Source: Mycobacterium sp. 1245805.9
GTDB lineage: Bacteria; Actinomycetota; Actinomycetes; Mycobacteriales; Mycobacteriaceae
Reading direction: 5' to 3'
DNA: 62,414 bases
Assembly (NCBI RefSeq): GCF_001672915.1
Contig: NZ_LZKR01000035.1
Coordinates: forward strand, 1-62,414
Of this stretch, positions 46,956 to 57,851 are shown piece by piece (the first letter of the stretch is position 1; each line of letters opens with the position of its first letter). The position numbers were made by a program, and so were the translations under genes. Under the pieces are notes generated by a model. The model saw only the letters and a program-made list of their open reading frames with translations, did not search any database and was not told the origin of the DNA.

Positions 46956-47879
46956 GTGGAACTCGCGCCGCGCGATCCGGACCCGGGCGAGGCCTCGGAG
47001 ACCGATCTGAAGACCGACCATGAAGCGGTGGCGACGGCGTCCCCGGCTTCGGAGCGGCGATCTCCTGCGCGCTGGCTGCACTCCACGAACCACAGCCCGG
47101 GTGTGGTGTCGTTTCTGCGGCGGGCGCGACGGCTGTTGCCCGGTGACCCGGAATTCGGCGACCCGCTGTCCACCGCGGGCGAGGGCGGTCCGCGCGCCGC
47201 GGCGCGAGCCGCCGACCGCTTGCTGGGGGATCGGGACGCGGCCTCGCGAGAGCTCAGCCTGGGTGTCCTGCAGGTGTGGCAGGCGCTGACCGAGACGGTG
47301 TCGCGGCGACCGGCAAACCCCGAGGTCACGCTGGTCTTCACCGACCTGGTCGGCTTCTCGACGTGGTCGCTGCAAGCGGGCGACGACGCGTCGCTCACAC
47401 TGCTGCGACGGGTGGCACGGGCCGTCGAGCCGCCGCTGCTCGACGCGGGCGGTCACATCGTCAAGCGCATGGGCGACGGGCTCATGGCCGTCTTCCGCGA
47501 TCCGACCGTCGCCGTGCGGGCCGTGTTGGTCGCCGACGAGGCGCTGAAATCGGTCGAGGTGGCGGGCTACACACCGCAGATGCGGGTCGGCATCCACACT
47601 GGCCGGCCGCAGCGCATGGCCGCGGACTGGCTCGGCGTCGATGTGAACATCGCCGCACGCGTTATGGAACGCGCCACCAAAGGTGGAATCATGGTGTCGA
47701 GCTCGACGTTGGACCTGCTACCGCAGACCGAGCTGGACGCGTTGGGCATCGTCGCCAAGCGGGCACGTAAGCCCGTATTCGCGGGTAAGCCCGCCGGCGT
47801 CCCCGCTGACCTGGGGATATATCGCCTCAAGACTCTTAAGGAGTTAACAGCCTTTGATCACAGCTCCGAAACAAATTAG
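46956..47879 (+). CDS. Class III adenylate cyclase (Rv1647-like)
   Basis: A 307-residue cytosolic cyclase making cAMP. The catalytic domain (about 120-290) has both metal Asp residues (FTDLVGFSTWS; KRMGDGLMAVF), the purine-specifying Lys in HIVKRMGD, and GVDVNIAARVMERA with the transition-state Asn/Arg. Residues 1-110 form a helical N-terminal domain of the type found in Rv1264/Rv1647-like enzymes. The GTG start gives (M)ELAPRDPDPGEA; no better codon lies upstream. Confidence 0.93.
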   Translation: MELAPRDPDPGEASETDLKTDHEAVATASPASERRSPARWLHSTNHSPGVVSFLRRARRLLPGDPEFGDPLSTAGEGGPRAAARAADRLLGDRDAASRELSLGVLQVWQALTETVSRRPANPEVTLVFTDLVGFSTWSLQAGDDASLTLLRRVARAVEPPLLDAGGHIVKRMGDGLMAVFRDPTVAVRAVLVADEALKSVEVAGYTPQMRVGIHTGRPQRMAADWLGVDVNIAARVMERATKGGIMVSSSTLDLLPQTELDALGIVAKRARKPVFAGKPAGVPADLGIYRLKTLKELTAFDHSSETN

Positions 47880-47891
47880 CCGACATAATGG

Positions 47892-48704
47892 ATGGCAATG
47901 ATTGGGGGCATCTTCTCCCGGCTTGCCCGGGTTCGGTTCACCGTGGGGTATGTGGCGGCGCTGCTTGCCATCAGCTGCGCGCTCATCGCGCTCGGCCCGC
48001 ACGCGCATGACGTGCTCGTCCAGCGGGCCAGCACCAACCTGCACAACCTGGCCCACGGCCACGTGGGCACCCTATTGGGCAGCGCGCTGGTCGTCGACGC
48101 CGGACCGCTGTACTTCTGGTTGCCCTTCCTGACCTGCCTGCTCGCGCTCGCGGAGCTGCACCTGCGCACCATCCGGCTGGTGGTGGCGTTCCTGGTCGGC
48201 CACATCGGCGCCACCCTGCTGGTGGCCGCCGCCCTGGCCGCGGCCGTCGAGTTCGGCTGGATGCCGGTGTCGATCACCCGGGCCAGCGACGTCGGGATGA
48301 GCTACGGCGCCCTGGCGGTCCTCGGCGCGATGACGGCGGTGATCCCCGCGCGGTGGCGTGCGGCCTGGGTCGGCTGGTGGGTCGCGGCGGGCCTGGCCTC
48401 GGCGATCATCGGCGGCGATTTCACCGACGCGGGCCACACCGCGGCCGTGGTGCTGGGCGTGCTGGTGTCCGCCCGGTTCCGGCAACCGATCCACTGGACG
48501 CCGACGCGGCTCGTGATGCTGGCGGCGTCCTCGGGCTTCGGATTCCTGATCCTGGCGCACCACTGGGGGACGATGGCCGCCGCGCCGGTGTTCGGCATCC
48601 TGGGCGCGCTGGCGGCCCACAAGATCTATCTATTCGTCACCGCACGCGCTGCGCTGCCGGTGTTGCCGGTTGACGCCGGTCCGCAGCCCGTCGCGGCCGG
48701 CTAG
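47892..48704 (+). CDS. Rhomboid-like membrane protein (Rv1648-like)
   Basis: A 270-residue polytopic membrane protein with about seven hydrophobic segments. NLHNLAHGHVGTLLGSAL resembles the second helix of rhomboids (HN...GH..TLL.S), GMSYGALAVLG carries a candidate Ser in the GxSx position and GHTAAVVLG a candidate His, so it could be an intramembrane protease or a relative. Position between the cyclase and pheS equals Rv1648. Start at ATG 47892; ATG 47898 is in frame. Confidence 0.85.
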   Translation: MAMIGGIFSRLARVRFTVGYVAALLAISCALIALGPHAHDVLVQRASTNLHNLAHGHVGTLLGSALVVDAGPLYFWLPFLTCLLALAELHLRTIRLVVAFLVGHIGATLLVAAALAAAVEFGWMPVSITRASDVGMSYGALAVLGAMTAVIPARWRAAWVGWWVAAGLASAIIGGDFTDAGHTAAVVLGVLVSARFRQPIHWTPTRLVMLAASSGFGFLILAHHWGTMAAAPVFGILGALAAHKIYLFVTARAALPVLPVDAGPQPVAAG

Positions 48705-48719
48705 ACATTCGCCGGCTAA

Positions 48720-49870
<1,151 letters not shown>

Positions 49871-49871
<1 letters not shown>

Positions 49872-52357
49872 TGCGCGTCCCCTACAGCTGGCTGCGCGAG
49901 GTTGTAACGGCCGGCGCCCCGGGGTGGGATGCGGCGCCCGACGACATCGAGCAGACGCTGGTGCGCATCGGCCACGAGGTCGAAGAGGTCGTCAGCCTCG
50001 GCCCGGTCGACGGCCCCCTGACGGTCGGGCGCGTCACCTCCATCGAAGAGCTCACCGAATTCAAGAAGCCCATCCGCGCCTGCCTGGTGGACGTCGGCGA
50101 GGAAAAGGCACGCGAGATCGTCTGCGGGGCAACCAATTTCGTGGTAGGGGATCTGGTGGTGGTGGCGCTGCCCGGCACCACGCTGCCCGGCGGCTTCGCC
50201 ATCACCGCCCGCAAGACCTACGGCCGCAGCTCCGACGGGATGATCTGCTCGGCCGCCGAACTCGGTTTGGGCGCAGACCATTCCGGGATCCTGGTGCTGC
50301 CGCCCGAAACCGCCGCGCCGGGGGATTCGGGCGCCGACGTGCTGGGCCTCGACGACGTGGTTTTCCACCTGGCGATCACCCCCGATCGCGGCTACTGCAT
50401 GTCGGTGCGGGGCCTGGCGCGTGAGATCGCGTGCGCCTACGACCTCAACTTCGTCGATCCGGCCGACATCAAGCCGCTGCCCGTCGAGGGCGAGGCGTGG
50501 CCGCTGGCGGTGGACCCCGAGACCGGCGTGCGTCGCTTCGCGCTGCGCCCGGTGACCGGCATCGATCCGGCCGCCGTGTCGCCGTGGTGGCTGCAGCGCC
50601 GGCTGCTGCTGGCCGGGATCCGCGCGACGTCGCCCGCGGTGGACGTCACCAACTACGTGATGCTCGAGCTCGGCCACCCCATGCACGCGCACGACCGCAA
50701 TCGCATCACCGGGGGCCTCGCGGTGCGCTTCGCCCGGCCCGGCGAAACCGTGGTCACGCTGGACGACATCGAGCGCAGGCTCGATCCGGCCGACGTGCTC
50801 ATCGTCGACGAAGCGGCGACCGCGGCGATTGGCGGCGTCATGGGAGCGGCCACCACCGAGGTGTGCGACGACTCCACCGACGTGCTGCTCGAAGCGGCGG
50901 TCTGGGACCCGGCCGGGGTATCGCGCACCCAGCGACGGCTGCACCTGCCCAGCGAGGCGGCCCGCCGCTATGAGCGCGCCGTCGACCCGGCCATCTCGGT
51001 GGCCGCCCTGGACCGGTGCGCCGCGCTGCTGGCCGAGATCGCCGGGGGAGCGGTGTCGCCGACGCTGACCGATTGGCGGGGTGAGCCGCCGCGCGAGGAC
51101 TGGTCGCTGCCACCGATCCGGATCAGCGTCGACCTGCCGGACCGCGTCGCCGGGGTGGCCTACGGCCCGGGGACGACGGCCCGGCGGCTCGCCCAAATCG
51201 GCGCGGCGGTAGCCGAAAACGACGACATCCTGATCGTGACGCCGCCGAGCTGGCGCCCCGATCTGCTGCAGCCCGCCGACCTCGTCGAGGAGGTCACGCG
51301 GCTGGAGGGGCTGGAGGCTATCCCGTCCGTGCTGCCGGCGGCTCCCGCGGGGCGTGGCCTCACCGCGGTGCAGAAGCGGCGCCGCGCGATCGGCAAGTCG
51401 CTGGCCCAGTCGGGCTATGTCGAGGTGTTGCCGACGCCGTTCCTGCCCGCCGGCGTCTTCGATCTGTGGGGACTGCCGGCCGACGACCCGCGGCGCTCGG
51501 CGACACACGTGCTCAACCCGCTGGAGGCCGACCGCCCCGCGCTGGCCACCACGCTGTTGCCCGCGCTGTTAGAAGCGTTGGGGCGCAACGTATCCCGCGG
51601 TCTCGTCGACGTCGCGCTGTTCGCCCTGGCGCAGGTGGTCCAACCGACCGACGAGACCCGCCGCGTCGAGCTCATCCCGGTCGACCGTCGGCCCACCGAC
51701 GCCGAGATCGCGGTGCTCGACGCCTCCCTGCCGCGACAGCCGCAGCACGTCGCCGCGGTGCTGACCGGCCTGCGTGAACCGCGTGGTCCCTGGGGTCCCG
51801 GCCGCCGGGTCGAGGCCGCCGATGCGTTCGAGGCGGTGCGAATCGTGGCGCGCGCCAGTGGGATCGACGTTCGCCTGCGCGCCACCCAGCGCCTGCCGTG
51901 GCACCCGGGCCGGTGCGCCGAGGTGCTCGTGGGCGAGACGTGCGTCGGCTACGCGGGGCAGCTGCATCCCGCCGTGATCGAGCGCTCCGCATTGCCCAAG
52001 GGCACCTGCGCGATGGAGCTGAACCTCGATGCGATCCCCATCGTCGACGTGCTGCCGGCGCCGCGGGTGTCGCCGTTTCCGGCCGTCTTTCAGGACGTCA
52101 GCCTCGTGGTGGCCGCGCACGTGCCGGCCCAGGCCGTGGCGGACGCCGTCCGCGAGGGGGCCGGCGAACTCCTCGAAGACCTGCAGCTGTTCGACGTGTT
52201 CACCGGGCCGCAGATCGGCGAGGACCGCAAATCGCTGACCTTTGCCCTGCGCTTCCGGGCGCCGGACCGCACGCTGACCGAGGACGACGCGAGCGCAGCC
52301 CGCGACGCCGCCGTGCGGCGCGCCGCCGAGGTGGTTGGCGCCGAACTGCGCGCCTGA
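49871..52357 (+). CDS. pheT: Phenylalanyl-tRNA synthetase beta subunit
   Basis: The 828-residue tRNA-binding and editing subunit: [16 protein letters not shown]-like tRNA-binding domain ([19 protein letters not shown]), B3/B4 editing domain ([19 protein letters not shown]), B5, and the C-terminal anticodon-binding FDX domain ([19 protein letters not shown]). It is translationally coupled to pheS and is the last core gene before the PE array. Confidence 0.97.
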
Positions 52358-52442
52358 GAACCGGCACCCGCGGATCTACGACCCCCTCGCGCGGTTTTCT
52401 ACGCCATTTGACCGATGGTCTTCGTCGGCCCCGCCCAAAAGA

Positions 52443-52460
52443 TCTTACTTGCAAGTAAGA
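52443..52460. promoter_or_regulatory. 18-bp perfect palindrome upstream of the first array PE gene
   Basis: TCTTACTTGCAAGTAAGA is a perfect 18-bp inverted repeat 34 bases before the PE start. The core CTTACT-N4-AGTAAG matches the CTTACC-N4-GGTAAG sites before the next two PE genes, so a shared dimeric repressor (TetR-like) is plausible. Confidence 0.72.
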
Positions 52461-52494
52461 ACTGGTCATCGGGCAAACAGTCGAGGAGATCGGT

Positions 52495-53886
52495 ATGTCT
52501 TTTCTGAGCGTGGCGCCGGAGCTGCTGCAGGGAGCCGCACAGCAGTTGGCGGGTGTGGGTTCGTCGCTGGCCGAGGCCGCCGCGACCGCGACGGGTCCCA
52601 CCACCGGGATCGCGGCCGCCGCCGGTGACGAGGTTTCGGTCGCGATCGCTGCGATGTTCGGGAACGCGGGGCAGGAATTTCACGCGATAAGCGCCCAAGC
52701 GCAGGCGTTTCATTCGGAGTTCGTCGCCTTGATGAACGCCGGTGCGGGCGCTTACGTGGGCGCCGAGGCGGCCAATGTCGAGCAAGTCCTGCTGGACTTC
52801 GGTGCCACCGTCGCCGCCCCGTATCAGGCGTTGGTCTCGAACACGGCGAGCAACCTCCAAAGCCTCGGAACCGCGATCAGCGGGAACCCCGCGCCACTCC
52901 TGAACCAGTTCCTCAGCAACCAAATCGGCTACGGCCAGGCCATCGCGACGGGATTTGCGAACGCAGTAGTGAACCTGCCCGCCGAGCTGGCCAACCTGCC
53001 TGCGAACATCTCCGGGGTCTTAGCCTTCAACCCGGCATACGTTGCGCAGCAGGTCATCAACCAACAAGTCGGCTACGCCCAGTTGATTGCCACCTCGCTG
53101 CAGAACGCCGGCAACGATTTCATGGCGGGGTTGAACGCGCTGCCGGCCAACCTGCAAACCGGGATGCAAACCATCATGTCCGGCGATGTCACCGGCGGGC
53201 TGCTCCAAGTCGGCGGCGCGTTCCTGGCCCCGGTTTTCACCGACCTCAACGTCACCGTGGACCCCGTCACCGGGCTCCTCGATATCGTGCCCGGCGGCGC
53301 GTTAGGGGACCTGCTGCCCATCCTCGGCATCCCCGCGCAGATGGCGCAGAACTTCACCAATCTCCTTCCGGCCGGAACGATTCCGGCAAGAGTGGCGCAG
53401 AACGCGACCAATTTGTTCGCGACGCTGACGGATCTGTCCCAGACGCTGGATCTCAACACCGGCAACCTGCACATCGGGTTGCCCGTGGTGCTCGCGCTTG
53501 ACGCGCTGGGTCCGCCGATCACCACGCTGCAGGCGGCCGCATCGAGTGGGAGCGCGTTTATCGGCGCGGTGCAAACCGGGGACGGGCTCGGGGCGCTCGC
53601 CGCACTGATCGATGCCCCCGCCGTCATCGCCAACGGCTTCCTCAACGGCCAGGCGGCGCTGCCCCTGCCGGCTCTGCTTGGCGGCCCCGGCGGCATCGAA
53701 ACGATCACCGCGATCCCGGTCGGTGGGATCCTCACCCGGCTGCAATTCGCATCGCTCAGCATCCCGGCGTTCGGGCCCGGATCGCTCACTCTCAGCGGCA
53801 CAACCTTCGGCGGTATCCTCCCCGGCCTGCTGGTCTTCCTGCCCGAAACCCTCGCGCTGGCGATCGGTGCTCCGCCGCTCGGATAG
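52495..53886 (+). CDS. PE-family protein, array copy 1
   Basis: A 463-residue protein. The PE domain starts MSFLSVAPELLQGAAQQLAG and has the YVGAE secretion motif near residue 88. The C-terminal region contains Asn-Leu-Pro rich segments (LPAELANLPANISGVLAF), a GDLLPILGIPAQMAQNFTNLL block and the end segment LSGTTFGGILPGLLVFLPE, all shared in order with copies 2 and 3. It is not a PGRS protein. GAGGAGATCGGT precedes the ATG. Likely secreted or surface-exposed through an ESX system (ESX-5 by family). Confidence 0.93.
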   Translation: MSFLSVAPELLQGAAQQLAGVGSSLAEAAATATGPTTGIAAAAGDEVSVAIAAMFGNAGQEFHAISAQAQAFHSEFVALMNAGAGAYVGAEAANVEQVLLDFGATVAAPYQALVSNTASNLQSLGTAISGNPAPLLNQFLSNQIGYGQAIATGFANAVVNLPAELANLPANISGVLAFNPAYVAQQVINQQVGYAQLIATSLQNAGNDFMAGLNALPANLQTGMQTIMSGDVTGGLLQVGGAFLAPVFTDLNVTVDPVTGLLDIVPGGALGDLLPILGIPAQMAQNFTNLLPAGTIPARVAQNATNLFATLTDLSQTLDLNTGNLHIGLPVVLALDALGPPITTLQAAASSGSAFIGAVQTGDGLGALAALIDAPAVIANGFLNGQAALPLPALLGGPGGIETITAIPVGGILTRLQFASLSIPAFGPGSLTLSGTTFGGILPGLLVFLPETLALAIGAPPLG

Positions 53887-53977
53887 CCGTGCGGCTACCC
53901 TGAGCTGCGGCGTTAGGCTCGCCGCCTCCGGAACGGTTCGCCAGCCTAACAATTTCCGGGAAATCCTTCTGCCCGTA

Positions 53978-54005
53978 TTGACAACGGGCGACGGCTTATT
54001 AGACT
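53978..54005 (+). promoter_or_regulatory. SigA-type promoter of PE array copy 2
   Basis: TTGACA (53978-53983), 16 bases, TAGACT (54000-54005). The predicted start is near 54012, placing the double palindrome at 54019-54050 just inside the transcribed region, a normal repressor position. Confidence 0.65.
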
Positions 54006-54018
54006 CACGTCTGTCTTG

Positions 54019-54050
54019 CTTACCCGCGGGTAAGTTTACCGCTCGGTAAG
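54019..54050. promoter_or_regulatory. Two abutting 16-bp palindromic operators, PE copy 2
   Basis: CTTACCCGCGGGTAAG (54019-54034) is a perfect palindrome and is followed without a gap by TTTACCGCTCGGTAAG (54035-54050). Both fit YTTACC-N4-GGTAAG. The tandem arrangement suggests cooperative binding of two dimers. Confidence 0.75.
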
Positions 54051-54120
54051 TGGCAGCAAGAAGAGTCGAGGGGGCCTCGCGCGTCCGTGCGCGGGCGCCT
54101 TATACGGCTGTGCCGATGTG

Positions 54121-54137
54121 GGTGACCACTGGTCACC
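54121..54137. promoter_or_regulatory. GGTGACC-N3-GGTCACC palindrome, PE copy 2 leader
   Basis: GGTGACCACTGGTCACC, 23 bases before the ATG and ahead of the GAGGAGAGGG ribosome-binding site. The same element precedes copy 3. It may be a DNA operator or an RNA hairpin near the ribosome-binding site. Confidence 0.65.
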
Positions 54138-54160
54138 GTGGATCCGAGGAGAGGGTGGAT

Positions 54161-55678
54161 ATGTCGTTTGTGATCGCAACGCCGGACCTGGTCGAGAGCG
54201 CGGCTACGGATTTGGCGGGCATTCGTTCGTCGCTGCCCGAGGCGGCGGCGTCCGCGGCGGCGCCCACGACCGGGATCGCGACGGCGGCGTCCGACGAGGT
54301 ATCAGTCGCGATCGCATCGATGTTCGGCAACTTCGGCCAGGAATTCCAGGCCGTCACCGCGCAGGCGCAGGCGTTTCATCAGCAGTTCGTCTCCCTGCTG
54401 AACGCGGGCGCGGGCGCCTACGCGAGCGCCGAGGCCGCCAACGCCGCGCAGGCCGCGTTGGGCGGTGAGATTCAGGCTGGCGCGCAAGCGATTTCGAACG
54501 CGATCGCCAGTTCGCCGATTGGGCTCGGGTCGCTCCCGACGGGCGGGGCGGCCGCGTTGTTCAGCGGGATCAACTCGTTCGGCGCCACCGTGGCCGGGCC
54601 CTACCAGGCGCTCGTCTCGAACACCGCCGCCAACCTGCAGGTCATCGGGGGCACTATTAGCGCCAACCCGTTCCCGTTCCTGCACCAACTCGTCAATAAC
54701 CAGATCATCTACGGGCAGACGATCGCGACCGGCATCCAGAACCTGCCCGCCGAATTGGCCAGTCTGCCGGCGACCATTCAGGCCGGCATTCACGGCCTGG
54801 CCAGCGTCAACCCCGGCGCCCTGCTGCAGCAGTTGGCCACCAGGCAGATCGCCAACGCCCAAGTGGTCGCCACGGGGCTGCAGAACGCCGCGAATGATCT
54901 CGCCACCGGAATTCAAACGCTGCCGGGGGGCTTCCTCACTGCCGCCCAGGATCTCTTGGCCGGCGACAACGGTGGCGCATACGGCGCCATCAACCGGACG
55001 CTCATCAACGCCTTCCTCCCGGGCTTCAACGGCGTTCAGGCGGGGTCGGATGGATCGACGCTGGTTACCGATATCGTGCCGATAGGTCCGTTGGGGGACC
55101 TGGCACCCATCGTGGCCATCCCCGGACAGATGGCGCAGAACGTCGCCAACCTGTTCCCGGCGGGATCCGTTCCGGCGCAGATCGCGCAGCACGCAACAAA
55201 TCTGATCAGCGCCTTCACCAACCTGGGGACGACGCTGACCATCTCGGATACGGCCGAGCTGAGCTTTGGGATCCCGCTGCAGCTGATCTTGGACGGGATC
55301 GGCGGGCCGGCGAACGCGCTCAGCGCGCTCAACTCGACCGGCGCGGCGCTGGTCAGCGCGGCGCAGGCCGGGAACGCGTCGGCGTTCGCCGCCACCTTCC
55401 TGGATGCCCCGGCCGTCGTCGCCAACGCGTTTCTCAACGGCACCACCGTCGTAACGTTGCCCCCGGCGACCGTCTCGCTGCTCGGCCTTTCTCTGCCCTC
55501 AACGACGTACTTGACCCTCGGCGGGCTTCTTGCCCCGCTCACTACCCCCGAGGTCTTTGTCGACCTGGATGGGCTCCAGTTGCAGCTCCAACTCACAGGC
55601 GGGACCCCGATCGGTGGGCTGATTCCCGGGTTGCTTAGCTTCCCCGCCCAGCTGGCGGCGGACATCGCCGCTAGCTGA
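54161..55678 (+). CDS. PE-family protein, array copy 2
   Basis: A 505-residue protein, ATG 54161 (MSFVIATPDLVESAATDLAG), YASAE secretion motif. The C-terminal region repeats the copy 1 order with added length: IANAIASSPIGLG-like segment, PYQALVSNTAANLQ, NLPAELASLPATIQAG, GDLAPIVAIPGQMAQNVANLF and a final GGLIPGLLSFPAQLAADI. It is closest to copy 3, with an almost identical PE domain and upstream region, so the two are recent tandem duplicates. Non-PGRS; no catalytic motif was recognised. Confidence 0.94.
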   Translation: MSFVIATPDLVESAATDLAGIRSSLPEAAASAAAPTTGIATAASDEVSVAIASMFGNFGQEFQAVTAQAQAFHQQFVSLLNAGAGAYASAEAANAAQAALGGEIQAGAQAISNAIASSPIGLGSLPTGGAAALFSGINSFGATVAGPYQALVSNTAANLQVIGGTISANPFPFLHQLVNNQIIYGQTIATGIQNLPAELASLPATIQAGIHGLASVNPGALLQQLATRQIANAQVVATGLQNAANDLATGIQTLPGGFLTAAQDLLAGDNGGAYGAINRTLINAFLPGFNGVQAGSDGSTLVTDIVPIGPLGDLAPIVAIPGQMAQNVANLFPAGSVPAQIAQHATNLISAFTNLGTTLTISDTAELSFGIPLQLILDGIGGPANALSALNSTGAALVSAAQAGNASAFAATFLDAPAVVANAFLNGTTVVTLPPATVSLLGLSLPSTTYLTLGGLLAPLTTPEVFVDLDGLQLQLQLTGGTPIGGLIPGLLSFPAQLAADIAAS

Positions 55679-55877
55679 TCGGCCGTCACCTATCCATGAG
55701 GGGCGGGGCGTCGGAGTTGGCCGGCGTCCCGCCCCTCGGCGCGTCCCAAAGGTCCTCTCGAGCTGCGGATTTGGCGCGTCGCTCCGGGAAAGATCCCAAA
55801 CCGTAACGAACGCTGTGAAAACGCAAATTGTCTTTTTCGTTGCAGCCGAGGGCTTATTAGGCTCGTGTCTGTCAAGG
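55679..55877. other. Gene-free stretch upstream of PE copy 3
   Basis: About 200 bases of the 348-base gap. Its right end (GGCTTATTAG at 55851) is conserved with the same position before copy 2, so a duplicated promoter is likely, but the TTGACA -35 of copy 2 is not conserved here. Confidence 0.5.
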
Positions 55878-55908
55878 GTTACTGCGGGGTAAGTTCCCGG
55901 CCGGTAAC
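55878..55908. promoter_or_regulatory. Degenerate double palindrome, PE copy 3
   Basis: GTTACTGCGGGGTAAG (55878-55893) and GTTCCCGGCCGGTAAC (55893-55908) correspond to the two abutting operators of copy 2, with several half-site changes. Surrounding bases (GGCTTATTAG upstream, GGCAGC downstream) are conserved between copies. Confidence 0.6.
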
Positions 55909-55981
55909 CGGCAGCGAATGACTCAAGTGGGGTTTCGCGCCGCGCGGGCGCGGGGTCCTTGGGGGTCTCGTATTGAACATC

Positions 55982-56000
55982 GGGTGACCACCGGTCACCC
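55982..56000. promoter_or_regulatory. GGGTGACC-N3-GGTCACCC palindrome, PE copy 3 leader
   Basis: GGGTGACCACCGGTCACCC has 8-bp perfect arms and ends 26 bases before the ATG. It is the counterpart of the element at 54121-54137, with one extra base pair, so the symmetry has been kept while flanks diverged. Confidence 0.68.
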
Positions 56001-56026
56001 GACCGGTGCCCGAGGAGAGGGTGGAG

Positions 56027-57553
56027 ATGTCGTTTGTGATCGCAACGCCGGACCTGGTGCAGAGCGCGGCCCAGGATCTTGCCGGTATTCGTTCGTCGCT
56101 TGCGGAGGCAGCGGCGTCGGCGGCGGGTCCCACGACGGGGATCGCGACGGCCGCCCAGGACGAGGTATCGGTCGCGATCGCATCGATGTTCGGCAACTTC
56201 GGCCAGGAATTCCAGGCGCTGACCGCCCAGGCGCAGACCTTCCATCAGCAGTTCGTCAGCCTGATGAACGCGGGTGCGGGCGCCTATGCGAGCGCCGAGG
56301 CAGCCAACGCCGCCCAGGTCGTCCTCGGTGGCGAGATTCCGTCTGGCGCGCAAGCGATTTCGAATGCGATCGCCAGCTCGCCCATCGGTCTGGGATCGCT
56401 CCCCACCGGCGGCGCGTCCGCGGCGATCAGCGGGCTCAACTCGTTCGGCGCCGCGGTGGCCGCGCCGTACCAGGCGCTCGTCTCGAACACGGTCACCAAC
56501 CTGCAGGCCATCGGAGGCACCTTCACGGCCAACCCGTTCCCCTTCCTGCACCAGCTGGCTAACAACCAGATCCGCTATGCGCAGACGATCGGTTCATCGA
56601 TCGCGACCGGCATCCAGAACCTGCCCGCCGAGCTCGCCAATCTGCCCGCGACCGTCCAGACCGGCATCCAGGGCCTGTCGACGCTCAACCCCGGCGCGCT
56701 GCTGCCGCAGCTGATCACAAACCAGATCGGCGACGCGCAGACCGTCGTCACGGCGCTGCAGAATGCCGGCACCGACCTGGTCACCGGGTTGAACGGGTTG
56801 CCCGCCAGCTTCCAGGCGGCCGGTGAGGCCCTCGCCGGCGGTGACGTCCAGGGTGCGGTGCACGCCATTGCGCAGGGCTTGGAAAATGTTGTGCTGCCCG
56901 GTTTCCAGCCGTTCAACGTTGACATAGGTCAACTCGGCTCGCCCACGGCCCCGGCGCTGCCCGTCACTCCGCTTGGCCCGCTGGGAGATCTCGCGCCCAT
57001 CCTGGCGATCCCCGGACAGATGGCGCAGAACGTCACCAACCTGTTGCCCCCGGGCTCCATCCCCGCGCAGATGTCACAAAACTTCACCAACGTGGTAAAC
57101 GCGCTCACCAACTTCGGGGTGACGCTTAATCCGGGGAACTTCGAAATCACCTTCGGCTTGCCGTTGCAGTTCCTTCTGGACGCGGTAGGTGCGCCGGCCA
57201 ACGGGTTGAGTGCCCTGAATTCCAGCGCGCTAGCGGTCGTCACCGCGGTGCAGTCGGGGGAACCGTTGGGGGCCGCGGCGGCGCTGATCGGTGCGCCGGG
57301 CGCGATCGCGAACGGCTTCCTCAACGGCCAAACGTTCATAAGCCTGCCGACGCTGACGGTCACCGTAACGTCAGAGGGGGTCCCCGTCCTGGCCATCCCG
57401 TCAGTCGCCGAAATCCCGCTGGGTGGGCTTTTAACTCCTCTAAGTCCTGTTGTCGACAACGTGTTGGGTCCGCTGCCGGGTACGCAAATCGGTGGCCTCA
57501 TCCCGGGCCTGCTGAGCTTCGGGTCGCAGCTCGCGGCGGTCATCACCCCCTAG
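56027..57553 (+). CDS. PE-family protein, array copy 3
   Basis: A 508-residue protein, ATG 56027 (MSFVIATPDLVQSAAQDLAG), YASAE secretion motif; GAGGAGAGGG precedes the start. The order of C-terminal blocks matches copy 2: PYQALVSNTVTNLQ, NLPAELANLPATVQTG, GDLAPILAIPGQMAQNVTNLL, ending GGLIPGLLSFGSQLAAVITP. Divergence from copy 2 is concentrated in the C-terminal half. A tandem duplicate of copy 2. Confidence 0.94.
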   Translation: MSFVIATPDLVQSAAQDLAGIRSSLAEAAASAAGPTTGIATAAQDEVSVAIASMFGNFGQEFQALTAQAQTFHQQFVSLMNAGAGAYASAEAANAAQVVLGGEIPSGAQAISNAIASSPIGLGSLPTGGASAAISGLNSFGAAVAAPYQALVSNTVTNLQAIGGTFTANPFPFLHQLANNQIRYAQTIGSSIATGIQNLPAELANLPATVQTGIQGLSTLNPGALLPQLITNQIGDAQTVVTALQNAGTDLVTGLNGLPASFQAAGEALAGGDVQGAVHAIAQGLENVVLPGFQPFNVDIGQLGSPTAPALPVTPLGPLGDLAPILAIPGQMAQNVTNLLPPGSIPAQMSQNFTNVVNALTNFGVTLNPGNFEITFGLPLQFLLDAVGAPANGLSALNSSALAVVTAVQSGEPLGAAAALIGAPGAIANGFLNGQTFISLPTLTVTVTSEGVPVLAIPSVAEIPLGGLLTPLSPVVDNVLGPLPGTQIGGLIPGLLSFGSQLAAVITP

Positions 57554-57639
57554 CGTCGCCTTCGCGAGCCGGCCTTTCGGCGGCATAGCCGCATTCAGGG
57601 GTATTCGCTCCCTGCCCGCCGAGTGCAGCGCGTCGGCGT

Positions 57640-57712
57640 GGCGCCGCGACCGGGATCGTGGCTGCGGCCGCCGACCAGGTGTCGGCGCAGGTTGCCGCCG
57701 CGCTCGGCGCGG
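57640..57712 (+). pseudogene. Possible relic of a PE domain
   Basis: One frame reads GAATGIVAAAADQVSAQVAAA followed by LGAVAF, matching the middle of a PE domain (compare PTTGIATAAQDEVSVAIASMF in copy 3). No start, no N-terminal helix and no downstream PE sequence are present. It may be a degraded extra copy between copies 3 and 4. Confidence 0.42.
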
Positions 57713-57851
57713 TTGCGTTTTCGTGGCGAAATCGTGACGCCACAGATGCCACGAAAATGCGCAATTTCCCCCGTTCACACACTGGTCCCTTTAACCTCAT
57801 GTTCATCTTGGTCACCATCCGGTGATCCTCCTGAGCCGATGGGAGACGGCA

